From positions 1 through 22,580 of IMG/VR virus record IMGVR_UViG_3300033153_008715: a DNA stretch of 22,580 nt. The stretch is one strand, 5' to 3'. A program made the translations under genes and the position numbers. Positions within the stretch are counted from its first letter, which is position 1; every line of letters begins with the position of its first letter. The notes under the pieces are model-generated. The model was not told the DNA's origin and did not search any database. It saw nothing but the letters and a program-made list of their open reading frames with translations. The DNA comes from a virus. This document shows, piece after piece, positions 8,056 to 16,080 of this stretch.

Positions 8056-9266
8056 TTATTCATCCCTTTTAAAAATACGCCATCAGATTCCTCTATGGTT
8101 GGCTGCCGCTTATGTGTAACTTCAAATCTTTTCCAGGCTTCTGTACCGCTTAAAAGCCCCATCCTGGAATATTGTTGACTATTACATTTAAGCTCTGCCA
8201 TCACCCTTTTTGTCATTTGCATCTCTTCTGCTGTTTCTGTTGGAAATCCATACATAAATGTTCCATGAACATGAATTCCTATTTTCTTAATTACTTTAAT
8301 CATATTGACCGCTTTTTTCAAATCCAATTTTTTATGGATAATATCATCTAAAATTCTTTGGCTGCCGCTTTCAATTCCTATTTTTAGTTCCTTGCAACCG
8401 CATTGATACATAATAGCATATGTTTCTAAATTAAGAGTATCAGCACGGCACATTGCCCCCCAGGGCAACCCGAATTGTTTCAACATTTTAGATATTTCTC
8501 TGATTCTTTCATTGCCTATATTAAACGTATCGTCATCAAAATAAATATATCGAATCCGAGGTAATATTCTTAAAATATCCTTAATTTCTCTTTCGATCCT
8601 TTCAGGGCTATGAGGTCTATATAGATTATTTTTATGAAAACATTCGGCATAACAAAATGAACATTTATAAGGACATCCCCTACTGCCCCAAACATTTACA
8701 GCCAATGGATGCCTTGGAGTGGTATAAAGATAAGTAGTTTCATCTCTTGTTGGGAATGGGGCGTCGTCTATATTTTCCCATTCATCAAAATCATATACAC
8801 CGCCAGCCCCTCCAATTAAACAGGCATAAAGATTTTTTTCATATTCTCCCTTAAGAACCGCATAAACCTCTTTTAACTTTATCAATTCATCAGCAAATGC
8901 AGTGGCATGCATACCTACTAAAATTACTTTGCTATTCTTTGAGATTTCTTTTGTTATATAGTAATCATTTTTCCATGAAGCCGATGCTGTTTCCAATACT
9001 ACATAATCAAATTTTGCAGCAAAATTAAAAAAATCTTTATACTCGTCAAGATGTAGAATCGAATCTCTGAGTACTGATTTTATTCCTTTTTCCTTCAAAT
9101 AAGCATCTGCATAAGCCATATTAAACGGAAAGGGGAAGTATCCCTTATGTATCCCTGGGCTTGTATATGGCCAACGCCCTCCGGCTCTTAATCCCATCCT
9201 CGTTGCATTCTCTTTTAATGTTCCCGTAGGAACGAACCAGGGGGGATTAGAAATCAGAACTTTCAT
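8052..9266 (-). CDS. Cobalamin-type radical SAM enzyme
   Basis: 404 residues from the ATG at 9266, chosen because GGAG lies about 7 bases upstream; an in-frame ATG at 9302 has no comparable site. The N-terminal 165 residues resemble a B12-binding Rossmann domain (MKVLISNPPW, VVLETASASW, VILVGMHATAF, and KGEYE, which corresponds to the usual GE-x-E). The radical SAM core follows with CPYKCSFCYAEC (C198, C202, C205), the CxxxCxxC site for the [4Fe-4S] cluster. Family members catalyse radical methylations, rearrangements or ring formation. Here, among glycosyltransferases and next to a methyltransferase, tailoring of a sugar is likely but unproven. It overlaps the preceding glycosyltransferase by 20 bases. 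Confidence 0.87.
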   Translation of the reverse strand: MKVLISNPPWFVPTGTLKENATRMGLRAGGRWPYTSPGIHKGYFPFPFNMAYADAYLKEKGIKSVLRDSILHLDEYKDFFNFAAKFDYVVLETASASWKNDYYITKEISKNSKVILVGMHATAFADELIKLKEVYAVLKGEYEKNLYACLIGGAGGVYDFDEWENIDDAPFPTRDETTYLYTTPRHPLAVNVWGSRGCPYKCSFCYAECFHKNNLYRPHSPERIEREIKDILRILPRIRYIYFDDDTFNIGNERIREISKMLKQFGLPWGAMCRADTLNLETYAIMYQCGCKELKIGIESGSQRILDDIIHKKLDLKKAVNMIKVIKKIGIHVHGTFMYGFPTETAEEMQMTKRVMAELKCNSQQYSRMGLLSGTEAWKRFEVTHKRQPTIEESDGVFLKGMNK

Positions 9267-9999
9267 TAAATTCTCCGATAGTTTCATGCCATTTTTTGGC
9301 ATAATAAATCTTATTTACAGTCCATAGTCGTTTCATATCCGGTATTGGCGGGTGTTTCATATGGATAGCAATAATATTATCTTTAGTGATAACTTTCACT
9401 TTATTAACAATTAAAGTTCTTAAAAAATCGACATCTTCTCTTCCAAATCCACTAGCATAGCCCTCATCAAAACCGCCAACCCTATTATATGTTTCTTTCG
9501 ATAGCACAGAGCAGAAATGAAGCCGGCGGTTTCTATATTTTGAATGTTGATACCAGTTAATCATCTGATATCTAAAGTCTTCAAATTTATTGATATTCCC
9601 ATTATAGTCTGCATTTAATACGGCTGCAATAACATACAAATTAGGATTTTTGCTTAAAACTAAATCAAATCCTCCGAGTATATTTGTCAAATGTAAGCAC
9701 TCTGGATTAGTTAGAATAAGGAATTTCCCGCTTGCTTCTTTAGCCCCAACATTAAACATCCTACAGGGAGCATATGAGGGTTTAAACGTGGTTTCGAGAT
9801 GTTTAATTTTAAGAGATGGGGAGAAATTTTTGATCGTATTTACTAAAAACTCATGCTCATTTTCTTCCTCTATATTCTTGCGATCTTCCATTACTATAAT
9901 TTCATAATCTTCTCTTCCAGCATAGTGATAGAGAAACGATACAAATGTATTATGTATCATCGGCTTTCTATAATAAGGCATTAAAATTGAATATTTCAT
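9247..9999 (-). CDS. Family 2-like glycosyltransferase
   Basis: 250 residues. The N-terminus MKYSILMPYYRKPMIHNTFVSFL is the GT-A entry strand, and EIIVMEDRK gives the nucleotide-binding acidic residues. FNVGAKEASGKFLILTNPECL (around residues 82-102) replaces the canonical D-x-D with N-x-E. The segment GGFDEGYASGFGREDVDFL matches the galactosyltransferase/chondroitin-polymerase C-terminal signature (W/F-G-x-ED-x-D). It should transfer a sugar from a nucleotide-sugar donor, in the cytoplasm as no membrane segment is seen. It overlaps its neighbours (ATGA with the epimerase gene upstream; 20 bases with the radical SAM gene). Confidence 0.82.
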   Translation of the reverse strand: MKYSILMPYYRKPMIHNTFVSFLYHYAGREDYEIIVMEDRKNIEEENEHEFLVNTIKNFSPSLKIKHLETTFKPSYAPCRMFNVGAKEASGKFLILTNPECLHLTNILGGFDLVLSKNPNLYVIAAVLNADYNGNINKFEDFRYQMINWYQHSKYRNRRLHFCSVLSKETYNRVGGFDEGYASGFGREDVDFLRTLIVNKVKVITKDNIIAIHMKHPPIPDMKRLWTVNKIYYAKKWHETIGEFNESSDF

Positions 10000-10907
10000 T
10001 TATATACAGCCCTCATCCAGTCTATCGTCTTGGGTATTCCAATCTCTAAAGATATTATTGGATTATGATTAAATAAGCGTTTAGCTTTTTTAATATCTGG
10101 CTTTTTATTAACGACGTTATGCTTATCTTCGGGCAAATAATCAACTAATTTATCACTTTTCCCTATATAGGCTAAAACAATGCTACTTAATTCTTCTACA
10201 CTACGATATTCTATTCCCCCAATATTAAATACTTCTCCTGATATGAAATTTTCACAAGCTCTAGCAAGCGTAGGAATAAAATCATCAATATACATAAATA
10301 CTCTATGATATCCCTTATAAACCTGATAGGGTATGTCAAATAATGCTCTATAACAGAATAAACAAACAACGCTCCGGTAATTATGATAATATTCACCCGG
10401 ACCGTATGCGTTAAAAAATCTTAGTCGCATACATTGATTATTAAATCGTTTTTCAAAGTTCATGATTTGTATTTCATTCACCCATTTTGTTACCGCATAA
10501 TCATTATGCTGTATGATAGAGGATTGAAGTGGTAAATTTTCCGACAAAATACCATCATACTTATCGCCATAAATCTCAGATGAACTTGCAAATATAAGTT
10601 TAAAACCTTTCTTTTTTTGCCATTCTAAAATATTCCTTGTGCCTATCACGTTAGTCTGCCAAAGGGTATCGTAATATTCCTCGCCATTTATCCTGCCAAA
10701 CTCAGCGGCAAGGTGATAAACATAATCATAATTATTAGCAAATACTCGCTCCAGTTGTCTATAATTTGCTATATCCGCTCTGATATAGTTATCATCTTTA
10801 TGATGAGCCAGATCGCATTGATAAACGCTATGACCACGCTGTATAAGTTCTTTTACAAGTGGGACGCCGAGAGTCCCTTTGCTTCCTGTTACTAATATTT
10901 TTGACAT
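9996..10907 (-). CDS. NAD-dependent sugar epimerase/dehydratase (extended SDR)
   Basis: 303 residues. The N-terminal Rossmann motif is VTGSKGTLG (GxxGxxG, residues 6-14). DIANYRQLE and YHLAAEFGR follow, then the catalytic serine region FASSSEIYG (about 105-113) and YAVTK (YxxxK, about 138-142), and FFNAYGPGE plus a C-terminal substrate domain with EVFNIGG. This is the full catalytic set of nucleotide-sugar epimerases and 4,6-dehydratases (GalE / RmlB / GMD superfamily). The length is normal and nothing is missing. It would make the activated sugar used by the neighbouring transferases. The exact reaction cannot be told from sequence. Confidence 0.88.
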   Translation of the reverse strand: MSKILVTGSKGTLGVPLVKELIQRGHSVYQCDLAHHKDDNYIRADIANYRQLERVFANNYDYVYHLAAEFGRINGEEYYDTLWQTNVIGTRNILEWQKKKGFKLIFASSSEIYGDKYDGILSENLPLQSSIIQHNDYAVTKWVNEIQIMNFEKRFNNQCMRLRFFNAYGPGEYYHNYRSVVCLFCYRALFDIPYQVYKGYHRVFMYIDDFIPTLARACENFISGEVFNIGGIEYRSVEELSSIVLAYIGKSDKLVDYLPEDKHNVVNKKPDIKKAKRLFNHNPIISLEIGIPKTIDWMRAVYK

Positions 10908-11497
10908 TACCAGTACTCCTTTATGTCTATTATTGGATGTGAATTAATATATTCAAATTCTTTTTTTATTGAAATAGGAATATTATGAGGGTAACTTCCA
11001 GCCCTTGGAATTCTCCAGTCTTTCCCATAACGAATTTTAAGGTATTCTTCTGGAGGATTCGGAACTCGAGCTTTTATGTCCATAAAATTAATAAAATAAT
11101 CATCTTTAAAAAATCTCGCTGGCAGTACTGAAACATTCGACATTGGCTTATATGCTAATACTACAATCTTATCTTCTAGGGGATAATAATAACCTAAGCA
11201 AATGTCTATTTTAATTCCTCTTTTTCGAATGACAGATCCTGGACTTAAATTGCCGTAATGCTTTGTATCTCTTATTTTTTTACAGATAAATCCATTAGAA
11301 ATTAATTTTTTAAATACTATTGGAAAATTCCAATCAGAAGCCCATACCCTTAAATCAATATCTTGATCATTAGTAATTATGCTACCTTCTCTCACTGTTC
11401 CCAATGCCGTGCCATCAACTAGCCAGAATTTTATACTTAATTGATCTAAAATTCTTTTAATATCTAAAAATGTTTGCTTTGCATCTTTAATATTCAT
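10907..11497 (-). CDS. LicD-family nucleotidyltransferase-fold protein
   Basis: 196 residues. Residues about 22-53 read FWLVDGTALGTVREGSIITND then DQDIDLRVW, the LicD/fukutin signature with the paired aspartates of the nucleotidyltransferase fold. The C-terminal PPEEYLKIRYGKDWRIP is also typical of LicD. LicD proteins attach phosphocholine or other phospho-groups to bacterial glycans. It begins by overlapping the upstream glycosyltransferase (ATGA) and ends by sharing a base with the epimerase start (TAATG). In context it suggests that the cluster's glycan carries a phospho-substituent. The fold is well supported, the substrate unknown. Confidence 0.83.
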   Translation of the reverse strand: MNIKDAKQTFLDIKRILDQLSIKFWLVDGTALGTVREGSIITNDQDIDLRVWASDWNFPIVFKKLISNGFICKKIRDTKHYGNLSPGSVIRKRGIKIDICLGYYYPLEDKIVVLAYKPMSNVSVLPARFFKDDYFINFMDIKARVPNPPEEYLKIRYGKDWRIPRAGSYPHNIPISIKKEFEYINSHPIIDIKEYW

Positions 11498-12078
11498 ATA
11501 AATTTCCCTTGCCCATGATTTTTTTCTCCCTGTCCTCTTCCTGGCCCTTTTTGGGTACTGGCAACTAGTCGATCAATCCATAAATGTTCAATTGTATTTT
11601 TATAACAGGCCGCAATAAAGCAAAAATCTCCTCCGAATCGTCTATTACCGAAGATAAGAATATTTCTTTTCCATACGTCTAATCGTACAGCAAAACAGAA
11701 GGAAGCTATTGAACCGTAAACCGGAGCTTTGCTCCAGATTTCAGGCCGTGGATAAATACCTCTCCCGTCAACATACCCTTTAAAAAAAATAATTTCAGGA
11801 TTCTTATCTTTAATGAGATTTGAAAAATAATCTACAAAACAATCATCAATTAGCATATCATCATCATCAAGCACCATAACATATTTTGCATCAATCTGCT
11901 TTATTTTAGCAAATGATTTATTTGCCTGAAATATACCATACCCATCAATTGATCTATCATCATGATTTAAGATATGGACATAATCATCATTTATTTGTGC
12001 TTTAACTGATTGAATACATAGGTTAAGCATTCTACTTCTTTTAGGATGCACTCTAGTTATAAATGCAATTGATTTCAT
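11494..12078 (-). CDS. Family 2 glycosyltransferase
   Basis: 194 residues, short for the family. It starts MKSIAFITRVHPKRSRMLNLCIQSVKAQ, a classic GT2 entry. The acidic DDRS loop near residue 40 and KYVMVLDDDDMLID (about 65-78) provide the D-x-D metal/nucleotide site. FGGDFCFIAACY (about 148-159) stands where the catalytic ED motif is expected. No transmembrane helix is seen. The tail is basic and glycine-rich (KGPGRGQGEKNHGQGK). It overlaps both neighbours by ATGA. It likely adds one sugar to a growing glycan. Confidence 0.82.
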   Translation of the reverse strand: MKSIAFITRVHPKRSRMLNLCIQSVKAQINDDYVHILNHDDRSIDGYGIFQANKSFAKIKQIDAKYVMVLDDDDMLIDDCFVDYFSNLIKDKNPEIIFFKGYVDGRGIYPRPEIWSKAPVYGSIASFCFAVRLDVWKRNILIFGNRRFGGDFCFIAACYKNTIEHLWIDRLVASTQKGPGRGQGEKNHGQGKFI

Positions 12079-12734
12079 CTAACCTCCCATTGTCCAACTA
12101 TTTGTTTAAGACCAACTGATCTTCTATAATTTCTCGTTCCCTTAGAGTAATGTTTTATATAGCTTTTTAGATTAGGAAATTCTTTCAATATTTTTTTAGA
12201 TAATTTTTTCTTATGAATATCAATCATTGTTAAATAACAAGGCGCTCCATGATGTACATATCTATGGTGTTTTTTATAATTTGCGACATTTATTATTTGA
12301 AAAAATGGATGAAGATATAATAAACAACCTTCTGTTTTATGATAAGACCTTTTTCCGCAATCAATTCCATCATAACCTATTTTTATAATCTTACCAACCC
12401 CGAATGAATTATCATCCATTAAACCCAACATTTCACTTACAGGCGACTTGAGCATTTTAATATCTGTATCAAATAGCATGGCATATTTTGTCTTAACTCT
12501 ATTGATTCCAAAATCCAAACCTCGACCATGCCCGATATTATATCCCATCATTACTATTTCTGTATTTTTCGACATTATACTATATAGATATAAAGTGCAT
12601 GGGTTATTTAAATCAGAACCATTGATAATAAGAATAGGCATATCTGGATGAAATTTGCGAATAGAATTATAAGCAATTTCCATAAATCCCTTTGTATTAT
12701 AACAGACCGTAATGCCTGTTATGTCTTGAACCAT
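12075..12734 (-). CDS. GT-A fold glycosyltransferase
   Basis: 219 residues. The opening ITGITVCYNTKGFMEIAYNSIRKFHP is a GT-A entry, and KTKYAMLFDTDIKML (about 81-95) carries a DTD motif. NIGHGRGLDFGINRV is the substrate loop often seen in GT2 enzymes. YVHHGAPCYLTMIDIHKKKLS in the C-terminal half is a phrase I associate with phage glycosyltransferases, although I cannot give a named family. Its start lies 16 bases inside the upstream gene, so the two are probably coupled. Cytoplasmic; sugar and acceptor unknown. Confidence 0.8.
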   Translation of the reverse strand: MVQDITGITVCYNTKGFMEIAYNSIRKFHPDMPILIINGSDLNNPCTLYLYSIMSKNTEIVMMGYNIGHGRGLDFGINRVKTKYAMLFDTDIKMLKSPVSEMLGLMDDNSFGVGKIIKIGYDGIDCGKRSYHKTEGCLLYLHPFFQIINVANYKKHHRYVHHGAPCYLTMIDIHKKKLSKKILKEFPNLKSYIKHYSKGTRNYRRSVGLKQIVGQWEVR

Positions 12735-13480
12735 GATTGATAGTTATCCTCTGTTAAATTTCCATTGACTATTGCCATATAAATATTATAATCTTCCTCG
12801 TTTGGTATCCATTTTTTCAAGACCGCTCTTGATTCATCCCTAGTTCTATTTCGATAAATACGATGATTTGTATCGTGTCCGCCACCTATACCATGCCGGC
12901 CTGGCATGCCTTTCATACCAACGTGCAATGGTTTTTTATCATCAAAAAATAAATGTGCTCTTCTTCGATCAACTGCTCTCCAGATTCTCATATCAAGATA
13001 TAGATTTCCGGTTAAAAAGTTCCTGAATTCTGATAAAAAAGTTCTACTGAATGCCATCTCCGCAAGTGAAGATTGATGTGTATTTGCAAGGTGAGCAAAA
13101 TAACCAGATGGTAGATGATAATATTTACTTCGACCAATGCCTACGATTTCATGATGATTAAGTCGTGATGATATTTCCTCTACATAACCAGGAGCATAAT
13201 ATTCATCATCCTCAATAATTAAAATCTTATTTCCTCTTATATAAGGTATCGCAGCCCTAAGATTTTCAATTAAAGTACGCTCTGGATCATCCGGCTGCGG
13301 CTCCCGTCTTATATATTCCATTCCAACTTTAGGCTCAGTGGGAATTTTCCCATCATCAACTACAATCCATTGGTCTATTTTCAAAGTTTGCTTGCTCATC
13401 CAATATTGACATAGAGTAAAAGGTAACGGCCTGTCACCTGTTGGAGTGATAGCGGTTATAATCTCAATTTTATCTTTCAC
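12719..13480 (-). CDS. GT-A fold glycosyltransferase (phage type)
   Basis: 253 residues. The N-terminus IITAITPTGDRPLPFTLCQYWMSKQ, then QWIVVDDG (about 37-44), and NKILIIEDDEYYAPGYVEE (about 84-102) give the nucleotide-binding aspartates and the D-x-D-like EDDE. This arrangement, with the TPTGDRP opening, recurs in glycosyltransferases encoded by phages and prophages. A glycine/histidine-rich loop (GMPGRHGIGGGHDTNH) near residue 195-210 may shape the active site. It overlaps the cupin gene by ATGA and the next transferase by 16 bases. Substrate unknown. Confidence 0.82.
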   Translation of the reverse strand: MKDKIEIITAITPTGDRPLPFTLCQYWMSKQTLKIDQWIVVDDGKIPTEPKVGMEYIRREPQPDDPERTLIENLRAAIPYIRGNKILIIEDDEYYAPGYVEEISSRLNHHEIVGIGRSKYYHLPSGYFAHLANTHQSSLAEMAFSRTFLSEFRNFLTGNLYLDMRIWRAVDRRRAHLFFDDKKPLHVGMKGMPGRHGIGGGHDTNHRIYRNRTRDESRAVLKKWIPNEEDYNIYMAIVNGNLTEDNYQSWFKT

Positions 13481-13821
13481 TTCTCAATCCCTCCAACTGT
13501 TTCCCTTTCAATATCCTCGCCTCTGAATTTAATCTCGTATATTTCAAGGCATACAACCTGAGTTAATGCTTTAAATTGATGATAGATTCCTGGCTTAATT
13601 TCCGTCTGTTCTCCCTGCCATAATACTGTATCATCCCTTATTCCCTCTGCTGTCCAGACGCTCAATTTTAAATTTCCAGATATGATATAGAAGATATTTG
13701 ATTTACAGTGATGTAGATGTTTAGAGCAATATCCATCTTTTTTAATATCAAGAATATGCACGGCAACGTTTTTATTGCAAAATAATAATTCAGTAGTTCC
13801 CCATATCTTACCTTTTTTCAT
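13477..13821 (-). CDS. Small cupin, sugar isomerase-like
   Basis: 114 residues, one cupin domain. Motif 1 reads DGYCSKHLHHCKSNIFYIISG (residues 29-49): the metal-binding histidines H35 and H37 are present, but the usual glutamate is replaced by asparagine. Motif 2 is IKPGIYHQFKAL (about 75-86), with the third histidine. The spacing resembles type II mannose-6-phosphate isomerase cupins and nucleotide-sugar epimerases of the same fold. Beside glycosyltransferases it may interconvert a phospho-sugar or activate one. The missing glutamate means that metal binding and activity need care. It is coupled to both neighbours by ATGA. Confidence 0.75.
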   Translation of the reverse strand: MKKGKIWGTTELLFCNKNVAVHILDIKKDGYCSKHLHHCKSNIFYIISGNLKLSVWTAEGIRDDTVLWQGEQTEIKPGIYHQFKALTQVVCLEIYEIKFRGEDIERETVGGIEK

Positions 13822-14528
13822 TTTAATACTTCCTTATAATCTTTTTTAGGGAAACAATCAAGCCCTGAATCAGGATTTAAATTAATAACCTCAACATTTG
13901 TTTTTCTTTTAATCTCATTTGCTGCATGTTTAAAGTATTGTTTAAACCCCTCAAGCACGCTCTGTTTCATCCATATCCTCTTCCCGCCCTCATAATGACC
14001 GTTATGCCAATGAGTCTCAGATTTGTTGATTTTCATATCAAAGCCCAGGAGATAGATTCGCCTAACTCCCAGACAGACGGCCAGATTTATAGCCCCATAA
14101 CCGGAGTTGTTACCATGCCCTATACCGTCTTTCATAGTTAAAGGAAAGGCTTTAAAGCCCCTTGAGTAGTTAATATATACGGGTATTATAAATATATTTG
14201 CCGGAAGTCTACAAATATAAGTACAAAGCCAGGCTCTATAGGCTTTAGATTTAAGAAATTTATCCTTTGCTTCCTGGCCATAATTTCCTTCTAAAATCCA
14301 TCGGATTGTACGGGTGTCCATCGAGAAAATAATAGACGGATCGAATTTTTCATATACCCTATTTATCCCTATTGTTTTTTTACCCTTGAGTAAAGACCAG
14401 TTAAATCGTTTAAGGCTCGGGCCACCACCTATGATGTAACAGTCCTCATCCTTCCAGCTATTATCAGGGAGTACTTCGATTAAAAAATGATTGCTGAATT
14501 TTTTTGATCGTGAAACATATTCCGCCAT
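13818..14528 (-). CDS. DUF115-like / sialyltransferase-like Rossmann protein
   Basis: 236 residues. Near the N-terminus DCYIIGGGPSLKRFNW (about 29-44) contains the GGGPSL loop shared by DUF115 (motility-accessory, MptE-like) proteins and GT42-type sialyltransferases. KTIGINRVYEKFDPSIIFSMDTR follows, then NNSGYGAINLAVCLGVRRIYLLGFDM (about 140-165) and a histidine cluster THWHNGH. The family binds a nucleotide-sugar or a pyrophosphate compound and is common in glycan loci of phages. It is the first gene of the sugar cluster and starts one base after the adaptor stop, so its expression should follow that of structural genes. Catalytic role uncertain. Confidence 0.7.
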   Translation of the reverse strand: MAEYVSRSKKFSNHFLIEVLPDNSWKDEDCYIIGGGPSLKRFNWSLLKGKKTIGINRVYEKFDPSIIFSMDTRTIRWILEGNYGQEAKDKFLKSKAYRAWLCTYICRLPANIFIIPVYINYSRGFKAFPLTMKDGIGHGNNSGYGAINLAVCLGVRRIYLLGFDMKINKSETHWHNGHYEGGKRIWMKQSVLEGFKQYFKHAANEIKRKTNVEVINLNPDSGLDCFPKKDYKEVLK

Positions 14529-14529
14529 A

Positions 14530-15186
14530 TCAGGGAGCCATTATAATCGGCTTTCTTTTCACATAGAGTCGCAGGAATTGATCAGCCTCAAGAATGCCCG
14601 TTAAAATCTCGCTCTGTGAGCCTGCCAGATTGGTATAGGAATAATCTCCTATTTTCTCAGACTTTTTATAAGATATGTTTGTATATAATGTCGGATCATT
14701 CTCCCATTTTGCCAGTATAATAGCTGCCTGCTTGATAGCCTCTGGTACATCTCCCTCACTGCCAAACGTGCCTTTAACCCATATGTTATCATAACCCCTG
14801 GGAAAGATTCCCCGCTCATAGCTGGCAGAAAGAATAAATATAAGCTCCGGATCAAAAGTATAGCCGGCACCGGAAACACAGGGGTCTAAAAAGATTGAAT
14901 GCTCATCCCAGGTATACCATGACGAAGGCATTTCAATACAGGATACAGCTACATATGTTACCGTGATTATATCTGATTTAAGCGGGATAAACAGGCGATT
15001 TTTACCGTTTCCATTAAGCTTGATATCAAACGCTTCGCCCCCGAAATGGGTATGACAGGTTTTATCGATTAGCTGTTCAACTTTATCGATTATTGCTTTC
15101 CAATCGTCATAATCCGATCCACTGGGAAAATTATCGATATCTGAGGAGCAAATATAATCCCCACAATAAGTACCTGATGCAGGCAT
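14530..15186 (-). CDS. Head-tail adaptor (gp6/gp15-like connector)
   Basis: 218 residues; AAGGAG lies 6 bases before the ATG at 15186. The opening GTYCGDYICSSDIDNFP, then WKAIIDKVEQLIDKTCHTHFG, and the C-terminal PEAIKQAAIILAKWENDPTLY resemble phage connector proteins (HK97 gp6, SPP1 gp15): an N-terminal helical region followed by a small beta insertion and a helical C-terminus with the P-E-A-I-K-Q-A motif. It would bind beneath the portal ring. It sits after the capsid genes, as expected. In the usual order the head-closure gene comes next, but here a sugar cluster intervenes. Confidence 0.75.
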   Translation of the reverse strand: MPASGTYCGDYICSSDIDNFPSGSDYDDWKAIIDKVEQLIDKTCHTHFGGEAFDIKLNGNGKNRLFIPLKSDIITVTYVAVSCIEMPSSWYTWDEHSIFLDPCVSGAGYTFDPELIFILSASYERGIFPRGYDNIWVKGTFGSEGDVPEAIKQAAIILAKWENDPTLYTNISYKKSEKIGDYSYTNLAGSQSEILTGILEADQFLRLYVKRKPIIMAP

Positions 15187-15198
15187 GGTTGACTCCTT

Positions 15199-15245
15199 AA
15201 ATAAAAGTAAATTGGGGCTGCAAGCCGTAAAACCTACAGCCCCAG
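15199..15245 (-). terminator. Hairpin between lectin-like and adaptor genes, possible weak terminator
   Basis: Minus-strand TGGGGCTG (15244-15237) pairs with CAGCCCCA (15220-15213) around a 16-base loop. The stem is followed by an interrupted T-rich stretch (ATTTACTTTTATTT) rather than a clean U-tract. This gap (15187-15297) holds no gene. It may be a partial terminator that lowers expression after the capsid genes, or an RNA-processing hairpin. Confidence 0.45.
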
Positions 15246-15297
15246 AATTAACATCCAGTCGAACAATGAGCTATTCTTGGAATTATATACTTTTTCA

Positions 15298-16080
15298 TTA
15301 CTCAATAACCCGCATTTGTACGCATTTAATATAATCAACGCTAAGTGTTTTAGCTGCTGCTTCTCCTGCTTGGATACCGAATCCAAGGGTCAGCTCCTCA
15401 TCTTGAACTATACTTGTCGTAACCGTTCCGGTTGCAAGAACTGTCTGCGGGAAGTCACCGTCCTGGATAACGAACCAGCGAATTGTCCCGTCCCCGTCCC
15501 AATGGAAAGCTATTCTATACCAGGTATCATCTACAAGATCAATTCCGGTATCAGTATCATTTCCGGCTGCATTTGTAGCGTTTACAAAATCAAGGTTATT
15601 ATCCCCATCATCTTTATTGAATACAACATAATCATTAGGCGGCCCTGCGAACCATCCGGCTGTTCCGGTTATAAGCCCGAACCAGAAATCAGTTTGTTCT
15701 GCATCTGAGAGCTTAAATCTCAACTCCGTATATAACGGATAGCAATCTACAAGTTTCCAGCATTCACACTGCTGCACAAGTTCGCCATTGTCATCATCAT
15801 CGCCCTCAGTTACAAGTTCCAGCACACCATTAACCTCATCGGCGCACGCTATTGCGTCAACTCCAGATGTTCCAGGTGATTCAAGCAGATCCCACTCATA
15901 GGTTACATCGGGAAGATTGCAGAAATCATCTACAAAACGATGAGCGTCAATGATATCGATAACATCTTTCAGATACAACATTTTATCATGCTGAATATGA
16001 AGATTGTGCATTCTGAAGTCACGCCATAACAATTCAGGCTGATGAGCATCATCATTATCTAATACTTTCGGATATTCCAT
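15298..16080 (-). CDS. Lectin/LamG-fold-like structural protein, possible capsid decoration
   Basis: 260 residues from the ATG at 16080, chosen because GGAGG lies 6 bases upstream; an in-frame ATG at 16101 lacks such a site. Residues about 60-255 look like a concanavalin/LamG-type beta-sandwich: LYTELRFKLSDAEQTDFWFGLI, DTWYRIAFHWDGDGTIRWFV, and KTLSVDYIKCVQMRV at the end. These strand phrases recur in such domains. The protein is strongly acidic. It lies just after the capsid gene, so a virion surface or decoration role is plausible. Notably it is close to the glycan cluster. No precise family named; the fold is inferred. Confidence 0.6.
   Translation of the reverse strand: MEYPKVLDNDDAHQPELLWRDFRMHNLHIQHDKMLYLKDVIDIIDAHRFVDDFCNLPDVTYEWDLLESPGTSGVDAIACADEVNGVLELVTEGDDDDNGELVQQCECWKLVDCYPLYTELRFKLSDAEQTDFWFGLITGTAGWFAGPPNDYVVFNKDDGDNNLDFVNATNAAGNDTDTGIDLVDDTWYRIAFHWDGDGTIRWFVIQDGDFPQTVLATGTVTTSIVQDEELTLGFGIQAGEAAAKTLSVDYIKCVQMRVIE

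Noticed and set aside
7444-14528. Glycan cluster as a DNA hypermodification system
   Set aside because: No hydroxymethylase, thymidylate-synthase-like or DNA glucosyltransferase gene is visible, while LicD, cupin and SDR genes point to glycans. Not excluded, since genes may lie outside the window.
15270-15300. TATAAT-like box on the minus strand near 15285
   Set aside because: No acceptable -35 at 16-18 bases and no extended -10.
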